A stretch of 64,000 bases of DNA. It comes from Isoptericola chiayiensis. GTDB lineage: Bacteria > Actinomycetota > Actinomycetes > Actinomycetales > Cellulomonadaceae. Below are positions 58,562 to 64,000 of the stretch, in pieces. The position numbers were made by a program, and so were the translations under genes. The stretch lies in the NCBI RefSeq assembly GCF_013149805.1, contig NZ_JABEZT010000004.1, positions 124,001 through 188,000 of the forward strand, given 5' to 3'. Below the pieces are notes generated by a model. It was given only the letters and a program-made list of their open reading frames with translations, was not told the DNA's origin and searched no databases. Positions within the stretch are counted from its first letter, which is position 1, and every line of letters starts with the position of its first letter.

Positions 58562-59082
58562 GGGGCGGGCTCCCGGGTGTCGGCGCCGTCGGTGACCGCG
58601 CCGTGCAGGCGCAGCAGGGCGATCTGGGCGAGCTGGTCGCACGCCTCGGCCACCTCGGTGGCCTCGTCGTTGTCGAGCCGGCGGGCGAGCTCACCGAGCA
58701 TCTGGTCGGGGGAGCGGCCCGCGGCCCGGATGAGGAACACCCGGCCGAACCGCTCCTCGTACGCCCGGTTGCCGGCGGTCATGAGCGCGGCGACGTCGTC
58801 GCCCGCGTCCGCCATGCTCGCCTGCTCCCGGCGGGACGCGGCCGCGTCGGCGCCGGTGCCGGACGGCTTCTCGCCGATCCGCGGGTGGTGGGCCAGCGCC
58901 GCGTCCAGCTCGGCCCGGCCCCACCCGGTCGCGAGCTCCTGCGCGCGGGCGGCCAGGGCGTCGGTGGACCCGTACGGTCGTCCGGAGACGACGGCGTCGA
59001 CCCAGGTCGGCACCGCCGCCCAGACCGCGACCTGGGCCCGTGCGTCCTGAGGTGCCAGGGTGTCGAACTCGTCGATGTGCAA
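58558..59082 (-). CDS. uraD: OHCU decarboxylase
   Basis: This 174-aa enzyme converts OHCU to S-allantoin. The active-site HHPRIGEKPSGTGADAA and SRREQASMADAGDD segments and ERFGRVFLIRAAGRSPDQML are family signatures. The start is TTG 59082 (MHIDEFDTLAPQDAR), preceded by AAGGAG at 6 nt. Frames further upstream lack similarity. It is the first gene of the minus-strand urate operon, divergent from the XRE regulator. Confidence 0.93.
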   Translation of the reverse strand: MHIDEFDTLAPQDARAQVAVWAAVPTWVDAVVSGRPYGSTDALAARAQELATGWGRAELDAALAHHPRIGEKPSGTGADAAASRREQASMADAGDDVAALMTAGNRAYEERFGRVFLIRAAGRSPDQMLGELARRLDNDEATEVAEACDQLAQIALLRLHGAVTDGADTREPAP

Positions 59083-59242
59083 CAGAGGCTCCTTCCGTGC
59101 GGCGACGGTACGACCGTGCCGGGGCGGCGGTGTTTCACCCGTGTGACGACCGTGTGACCGGGTGCGGGGCCCGGTCGGAGGGGTCCGGTCCGGCGTGCGG
59201 CTCGCATACGATGCGGGCAGCCCCCGCCTGACAGGAGACACC

Positions 59243-59878
59243 GTGGACGAGACCCTGCTGCCCGCGCAGATCGGCACCCGGCTGCGCCGGCTGCGCACCT
59301 CCCGGGGTCGGTCGCTGGCGTCGGTGGCGCGCGAGCTCGGGATCTCCTCGAGCGCGCTGTCGCAGCTCGAGAACGGGGTGATGAAGCCGTCGGTGCAGCG
59401 GCTGGTCGAGCTGGTGGGGATCCTGGGCGTGCCGGTCTCGGCGATCTTCGACGACGTCGGCGTCTCGGCACCGCGGGTGGACGAGGCCGACGGGGACGTG
59501 TCGGAGCCGTTGCCGGGCGTCCTCGTGGCGAGCCGGGCGCAGGACGTGTCGGCGCAGCTGGGGCAGGGGGTCACCTACCGGCGGCTCTCCCCGGCTCCGT
59601 TGCCGGGCGTCACCTGGTTCGAGTCGACCTACCCGCCGGGGGCGTCCTCCAGCGAGGACGGCGCGATGCTGGTCCACACCGGCTACGAGAGCGGGCACGT
59701 GGTCTCCGGCGAGCTGGTCTTCGAGTTCGCCGAGGGGTCGGTCCGCCTGGGTGCGGGGGACGCGCTGTCGTTCTCGGCAGCCCGGCCGCACCGGGTCGTC
59801 AACGACTCCGCGGGCGTCGCGGTGGCGCTGTGGCTCACGGTCGACCCGGCGGCCGTGGACGAGGGCCACGGGGCCTGA
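59243..59878 (+). CDS. XRE-family regulator with cupin domain
   Basis: This 211-aa regulator has an N-terminal HTH_3 domain (GTRLRRLRTSRGRSLASVAR and GISSSALSQLENGVMKPSVQ, residues 10-65). A C-terminal cupin follows (about 120-205; VHTGYESGHVVSGELVFEFA, GDALSFSAARPHRVVN). HTH-cupin proteins often control nitrogen or carbon catabolic operons by binding a small acid. Lying between the divergent urate and allantoin genes it is the natural regulator of both. GTG 59243 follows AGGAGA. A TACGAT box near 59207 may be the -10. Confidence 0.9.
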   Translation: MDETLLPAQIGTRLRRLRTSRGRSLASVARELGISSSALSQLENGVMKPSVQRLVELVGILGVPVSAIFDDVGVSAPRVDEADGDVSEPLPGVLVASRAQDVSAQLGQGVTYRRLSPAPLPGVTWFESTYPPGASSSEDGAMLVHTGYESGHVVSGELVFEFAEGSVRLGAGDALSFSAARPHRVVNDSAGVAVALWLTVDPAAVDEGHGA

Positions 59879-59965
59879 GGGCCGCAGCAGGTCCCGAGGT
59901 GTAACCGCCACGAAACCCCCGGGATGGCGTTAAGCAATAACTTCACGGCAGGATGGCGCACGACG

Positions 59966-59984
59966 CCGGACGGCACTCGTCCGG
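59966..59984 (+). promoter_or_regulatory. Hairpin in the allB leader
   Basis: CCGGACG and CGTCCGG (59966-59972, 59978-59984) form a 7-bp stem with a 5-nt loop in the 130-bp stretch between the regulator and the leader ORF. A TTAAGCAATAACTT tract around 59931 is the only A/T-rich segment and probably holds the promoter. Confidence 0.35.
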
Positions 59985-60007
59985 AGCCGTGACCGCCTGG
60001 AGGACGC

Positions 60008-60055
60008 ATGCCCGTGAACCCGCACCGCAGCAGCAGCGCCCCGGCGGTGCGCTGA
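60008..60055 (+). CDS. 15-aa leader ORF coupled to allantoinase
   Basis: ATG 60008, preceded by GGAGGAC, opens [15 protein letters not shown]. Its TGA overlaps the allB ATG (TGATG at 60053-60057). The allantoinase start has no good ribosome site of its own, so it may depend on translation of this leader. Confidence 0.45.
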   Translation: MPVNPHRSSSAPAVR

Positions 60056-61425
60056 TGGCCGCGCGCCAGGTCTTCCGGGCCGAGCGGGCCTACGTCGACG
60101 GAGCCTTCCGGCCGGCCGCCGTCGTGGTCGAGGCCGGACGCGTCGCGGACGTGCTGGCCGCAGGTGCGATCGTCGCCGGGTCGCGGGACGTCCCGGTGCC
60201 CGACGGCGCCGTCCTGCTGCCCGGCCTCGTCGACTCCCACGTGCACGTCAACGACCCCGGCCGCAGCGACTGGGAGGGTTTCGGCTCGGCGACCGCCGCG
60301 GCGGCCGCCGGCGGCGTCACCACCCTGGTCGACATGCCGCTGAACTCCCTGCCGCCGACCACCACCGTCGAGGCCCTGCGGACCAAGCAGACGGTCGCGG
60401 CACCCGCCGCGCACGTCGACGTCGGTTTCTGGGGCGGCGCGGTCCCCGAGAACCTCGGCACCCTCGGCGGCCTGCACGACGCCGGTGTCTACGGGTTCAA
60501 GTGCTTCCTCGCCCCCTCCGGCGTCGACGAGTTCGGGCACCTCGACGCCGCCGGACTCGACGCGGCCACGGCCGAGGTCGCCCGCCTCGGGTCGCGGCTC
60601 ATCGTGCACGCCGAGGACCCGGACCTGCTCCACGCCGGCGGTGCGCTCGGCCGCGGCTACGACGCGTTCCTGCGCTCGCGGCCGCCGGCGAGCGAGGCCG
60701 CCGCGATCCAGGCCGTCGTGGACGCCGCCCGTCGCCACGGCGCCCGCGTCCACGTCCTGCACCTCAGCGACGCCGGCTCCCTGCCGGTGATCCGCGCGGC
60801 CCGCGCCGACGGCGTCGACCTGACCGTGGAGACCTGCCCGCACTACCTGACGATCACCGCCGAGGAGATCCCCGACGGCGCCTCGGAGTTCAAGTGCTGC
60901 CCCCCGATCCGCGAGGCCGCGAACCGCGACCTGCTGTGGGAGGGGCTGCTCGACGGGACGATCGACGCCGTCGTGTCCGACCACTCGCCCTCGACGGTCG
61001 AGCGCAAACGGGCCGGCGACGGTGACTTCGGGCTGGCCTGGGGCGGCATCTCCGGGCTGCAGGTCGGGCTGTCGGCGGTGTGGACCGAGGCGTCCGCCCG
61101 CGGCGTCGACCTGGCCGCCGTCCTTCCGTGGTTCACCACCGGGCCCGCCGCCGTCGCGGGCCTCGACGGCCTCGGCCGGATCGAGCCCGGCGCGCCCGCG
61201 CACCTGGCGGTCTTCGGGCCCGACGACCCGTTCCTCGTCGACGCCGGCGCGCTGCTGCACCGCAACCCCGTCTCCGCCTACGACGGCCGTGCCCTGCGCG
61301 GCCGGGTCCGCGGCACGTGGCTGCGCGGGGACCAGGTGTACGGCGCGGACGACGGCGGCACCGGCGTCGTCCGCGGCGCCCCGGCCGGACGGCTGCTGAC
61401 CGCCCGGACGGAGGTGGCGGCATGA
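60055..61425 (+). CDS. allB: Allantoinase
   Basis: This 456-aa dinuclear-zinc amidohydrolase opens allantoin to allantoate. [20 protein letters not shown] gives the HxH ligands, [16 protein letters not shown] the carboxylated Lys, [10 protein letters not shown] and [10 protein letters not shown] the His ligands, and [12 protein letters not shown] the Asp. ATG 60055 starts [16 protein letters not shown]. It continues the route from the divergent urate operon. Its stop overlaps the next gene (ATGA). Confidence 0.93.
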   Translation: MAARQVFRAERAYVDGAFRPAAVVVEAGRVADVLAAGAIVAGSRDVPVPDGAVLLPGLVDSHVHVNDPGRSDWEGFGSATAAAAAGGVTTLVDMPLNSLPPTTTVEALRTKQTVAAPAAHVDVGFWGGAVPENLGTLGGLHDAGVYGFKCFLAPSGVDEFGHLDAAGLDAATAEVARLGSRLIVHAEDPDLLHAGGALGRGYDAFLRSRPPASEAAAIQAVVDAARRHGARVHVLHLSDAGSLPVIRAARADGVDLTVETCPHYLTITAEEIPDGASEFKCCPPIREAANRDLLWEGLLDGTIDAVVSDHSPSTVERKRAGDGDFGLAWGGISGLQVGLSAVWTEASARGVDLAAVLPWFTTGPAAVAGLDGLGRIEPGAPAHLAVFGPDDPFLVDAGALLHRNPVSAYDGRALRGRVRGTWLRGDQVYGADDGGTGVVRGAPAGRLLTARTEVAA

Positions 61426-62519
61426 CCCCGATCCTGCAGCCGGGCGTGGGCGACCTGCCCGGTGACCACTACCTCGCCGCCACGCCCGCCACGGTCACCT
61501 GGGGCCGCCTGCCCTGCGCCGCCGACACCCCGGTACTGACGGTCGCCCCCGGCGAGTCCGTCACCGTCGACACCGTCAGCCACGAGGGACTGCTGGAGGA
61601 CCAGGGCTCCGACCCGCGGGCCTACTTCGGCCGGCACGGCGTCCCGCCCGCCCACGTCCTGGACGACGCCGTCACCATCGCCGCGGAGCTCGCCCGCGAC
61701 CCGGACCGCGACGGCCCGCACGTGGTCACCGGGCCCGTCCGCGTCGAGGGCGCCGCACCCGGCGACCTGCTGCGGATCACCGTCGAACGGCTCGAGCCCC
61801 GCGTGCCCTACGGCGTCGTGTCCAACCGGCACGGCAAGGGGGCGCTCGCCGGCGAGCTGCCCCGCGGGGAGAGCAATGTCTCGGTCTTCTGCGCCGTCGA
61901 GGAGCGCGGCTCCGGGCTCGTCGGCACGATGCCCGTCACCGAGGGCGGCCCGCCGGTCGTCGAGTTCCCGCTCGCGCCCTTCCTGGGGATCCTGGGCGTC
62001 GCCGTGCCGGGCGACGACCGCCCCCACTCCGTGCCGCCCGGCCCGCACGGCGGCAACATCGACATCAACCTGCTCGTCGAGGGCACCGAGCTCTACCTGC
62101 CCGTCCAGGTCGACGGCGCGCTCGTCTACGCCGGCGACCCGCACTTCGCCCAGGGGGACGGCGAGGTCGCCCTCACCGCGCTCGAGGCGTCCCTGCGGGC
62201 CACGCTGCGCTTCGACGTCGTCCCGCGGGCCGAGGCGCTCGCCGCGTTCGGCGAGGTGACCGGTCCGCTGGCCCGCGCCGGCGGGTACCTCGTGCCCACG
62301 GGGATGCACGAGGACCTCGACGAGGCGATGCGCCGGGCCGTACGCGCCGCCATCGCGCTGCTGCGGGCGCGCTGGGGGATGGACGAGCACCTGGCCTACG
62401 CCTACCTCAGTGCCGCGACCGACTTCGACATCTCCCAGGTGGTCGACGTCGTGACCGGCGTGCACGCCCGCATCCGCGAGGCCGACCTGGCCCGGGTGCC
62501 CATCGGAGGTGACGCATGA
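61422..62519 (+). CDS. Acetamidase/formamidase family protein
   Basis: This 365-aa protein belongs to the acetamidase/formamidase family. [60 protein letters not shown] and [20 protein letters not shown] are family signatures, with conserved Asp, His and Glu near the metal site. It probably splits a small amide released in ureide breakdown, though the substrate is not shown. It overlaps both neighbours by 4 nt, so allB, this gene and the amidase gene are one operon. No allantoate amidohydrolase or urease gene is seen before the right edge. Confidence 0.85.
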   Translation: MTPILQPGVGDLPGDHYLAATPATVTWGRLPCAADTPVLTVAPGESVTVDTVSHEGLLEDQGSDPRAYFGRHGVPPAHVLDDAVTIAAELARDPDRDGPHVVTGPVRVEGAAPGDLLRITVERLEPRVPYGVVSNRHGKGALAGELPRGESNVSVFCAVEERGSGLVGTMPVTEGGPPVVEFPLAPFLGILGVAVPGDDRPHSVPPGPHGGNIDINLLVEGTELYLPVQVDGALVYAGDPHFAQGDGEVALTALEASLRATLRFDVVPRAEALAAFGEVTGPLARAGGYLVPTGMHEDLDEAMRRAVRAAIALLRARWGMDEHLAYAYLSAATDFDISQVVDVVTGVHARIREADLARVPIGGDA

Positions 62520-64000
62520 CCGAGATCCCCGGCGCCGACTCGGTGCCCGCCGAGCTGTACCAGGCGTTCACGCGCTACGAGGCCGCCGTCGTCGCGAACG
62601 ACCTCGACCACCTCGACGCCGCGTTCGCGCCCGGCGAGGCCACGATGCGTGGGGACGCCGCCGGGCTGCTCGTCGGGCACGAGGCGATCTCGGCGTTCCG
62701 CGGGACACGGGGCGGCGTGGCGCCACGCGTCATCGAACGCGTCGAGCACCGTGCGCTGGGACCGGACGTGGCGCTGCTGGTCTCGGTCTCCCGGTACGAC
62801 GCCGGCGGGACGGGCCTGCAGACCCAGGTGTGGCAGCGCGTCGAGGGGACGTGGCTGATCACGGCCGCGCACGTCACCCCACGCGCCGCGGCCCTCGACC
62901 GGCGGATCTGGCGCACGGTCGGCGACCCGCTGTACCAGGGTGCGTGGGAAGGGCCGCTGGCCGGCCTGACGGTGGCCGTCAAGGACCTCTTCGCGATCAA
63001 GGGCTACCGCATCGGGGCGGGCAACCCCACCTACCTGGACGGCGCCAGGCCCGAGCCCTCCACCGCGCCCGCCGTGTCCGACCTGCTCCGCGGCGGCGCG
63101 TCGCTGCGCGGCATCGCCCGCACCGACGAGTTCGCCTACTCGGTGGCGGGTGACAACCCCCACTACGGCACCCCGCCCAACGAGGCGCTCCCCGGGGCGC
63201 TGCCCGGCGGCTCGTCCAGCGGACCCGCCTCCGCGGTGGCCACCGGCCAGGCCGAGATCGGGCTGGCCACCGACACCGCCGGATCGGTCCGGGTGCCCGC
63301 GTCCTACCAGGGGCTGTGGGGCCTGCGCACCACGCACGGGCTCGTCCCGCGGCAGGGGATGCTGCCGCTCGCGCAGTCCTTCGACACCGTCGGCTGGCTC
63401 ACCCGCGACGGGGGCACGCTGCAGCGGGTCGCCGACTGGTGCCTGAGCTACGACGGCTCGGAGTCCACCGAGTCCGTCTACGGCGCGTCGGACCAGGACC
63501 TGCCCTGGCGGTTCGCGGTGCCCACCGAGCTGCTGGCCGTGGTCGAGGCGGACACCCGGGCCGCGTTCGACCGGTTCCTGGCCGCGCTGGCCGGGCGTCC
63601 CGACGCGCCGAGGGTCGACCAGGTCTCGATCGGCGACCCCGAGGAGTTCCTGGCGGCCTTCCGCACCGTCCAGGCCGCCGAGGCGTGGCGCAACGACGGG
63701 CCCTGGGTCCGCGAGCACCCGGGCGCCCTGGGGCCCGCCGTCGCCGAGCGCTTCCGGTCTGCCGCCCGTATGACGGACGAGGACGAGGCCGCCGCCCGGG
63801 CCGCCCTGGCCCCGCTGGGCGACCGCGTGCGCCGCCTCGTGGGCGACGCCGTGCTGCTCCTGCCGACCGCACCCGGCCCGGCACCGCTGCGCACCAGCGG
63901 CGGCGAACGGGTCGACGCCGTGCGCACCGCGACGCTGCAGCTCACCACGCCGGCCGCCGTCGCCGGGCTGCCGGCCCTGTCGGCCCCCCTGCTCACCGTC
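62516..64000 (+). CDS. AtzH-like domain fused to amidase-signature enzyme (cut by right edge)
   Basis: The frame from ATG 62516 is open to the last base (495 codons). Residues 1-125 are an AtzH-like/DUF3225 NTF2-type domain (LYQAFTRYEAAVVANDLDHL, GHEAISAFRGTRGG, TQVWQRVEGTWLITAAHVTP). From about residue 140 an amidase-signature domain follows: GLTVAVKDLFAIKG (catalytic Lys), LPGGSSSGPASAVATG (Gly/Ser loop with cis-Ser) and GLATDTAGSVRVPASYQG (Ser nucleophile). AtzH and AtzE act as separate partners in 1-carboxybiuret hydrolysis. Here the two are joined. The ureide operon suggests a related carboxyl-urea or amide substrate. That is inference. Confidence 0.85.
   Translation, partial: MTEIPGADSVPAELYQAFTRYEAAVVANDLDHLDAAFAPGEATMRGDAAGLLVGHEAISAFRGTRGGVAPRVIERVEHRALGPDVALLVSVSRYDAGGTGLQTQVWQRVEGTWLITAAHVTPRAAALDRRIWRTVGDPLYQGAWEGPLAGLTVAVKDLFAIKGYRIGAGNPTYLDGARPEPSTAPAVSDLLRGGASLRGIARTDEFAYSVAGDNPHYGTPPNEALPGALPGGSSSGPASAVATGQAEIGLATDTAGSVRVPASYQGLWGLRTTHGLVPRQGMLPLAQSFDTVGWLTRDGGTLQRVADWCLSYDGSESTESVYGASDQDLPWRFAVPTELLAVVEADTRAAFDRFLAALAGRPDAPRVDQVSIGDPEEFLAAFRTVQAAEAWRNDGPWVREHPGALGPAVAERFRSAARMTDEDEAAARAALAPLGDRVRRLVGDAVLLLPTAPGPAPLRTSGGERVDAVRTATLQLTTPAAVAGLPALSAPLLTV

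Overview
The window is high-GC DNA (about 70% G+C by eye) with actinobacterial gene content: an FtsE-FtsX-M23 peptidase-SmpB-tmRNA locus with the tag ADNKRTDFALAA, a prfB without the programmed frameshift, ROK regulators, LCP and Tad-type genes, and many GTG starts. The most likely source is a chromosome of the order Micrococcales (Cellulomonadaceae or Promicromonosporaceae-like). The genus cannot be fixed from the sequence alone. At least 23 starts follow the pattern TANNNT, then 6-8 nt, then ATG/GTG, which points to widespread leaderless transcription.

Layout. 1-7.5 kb is ordinary chromosome: the end of a nucleotide cyclase, SRAP/YedK, a Bcr/CflA exporter with a palindromic operator over its -10 box, an LCP ligase, a LysG/LysE pair, a DapC-like aminotransferase and a GyrI-like protein. 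From about 7.9 to 16.1 kb an accessory island has replaced most of a tad pilus locus. The first 47 codons of a tadA/cpaF-like ATPase remain on its left, and a damaged tadE followed by a TadG-like gene lies on its right. The island carries recombination debris (frameshifted excisionase, serine-recombinase tail, capsid-like fragment). It also carries poorly characterised modules that look like defence cargo: a zinc-ribbon/ART-like protein, a leader ORF plus small protein plus 2TM-GAF-like protein, a PD-(D/E)XK-like nuclease with a 124-aa partner, a 2TM coiled-coil protein, and a DUF4917/SIR2-like protein.

16.6-25.4 kb holds a secreted HNH nuclease, CorA, an ankyrin protein, prfB, a mirrored array of 20-bp repeats, the FtsEX-peptidase operon, smpB and ssrA. 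25.6-41.4 kb is an amino-sugar region. It has a BCCT transporter, then a four-gene overlapping operon (GH20 hexosaminidase, D-aminoacylase-like deacetylase, PLP D-amino-acid dehydratase-like enzyme, RidA) that fits oxidative chitin/GlcNAc breakdown. A ROK regulator follows, then an ABC importer with two paralogous binding proteins, a ROK kinase and NagB. A second, smaller 20-bp repeat array follows nagB.

41.5-57 kb contains DUF3039 plus helicase, pncB, clpS-DUF2017, murI-MBL hydrolase, rdgB-rph, and a LytS/LytTR two-component pair overlapping a sodium:solute symporter system. A second symporter system is divergent from it. A 31-bp-armed inverted repeat separates this block from a ureide-catabolism region at 57-64 kb. 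That region has the urate hydroxylase, HIU hydrolase and OHCU decarboxylase genes on the minus strand. On the plus strand are an XRE-cupin regulator, allantoinase, a formamidase-like protein and an AtzH-amidase fusion that runs off the right edge.
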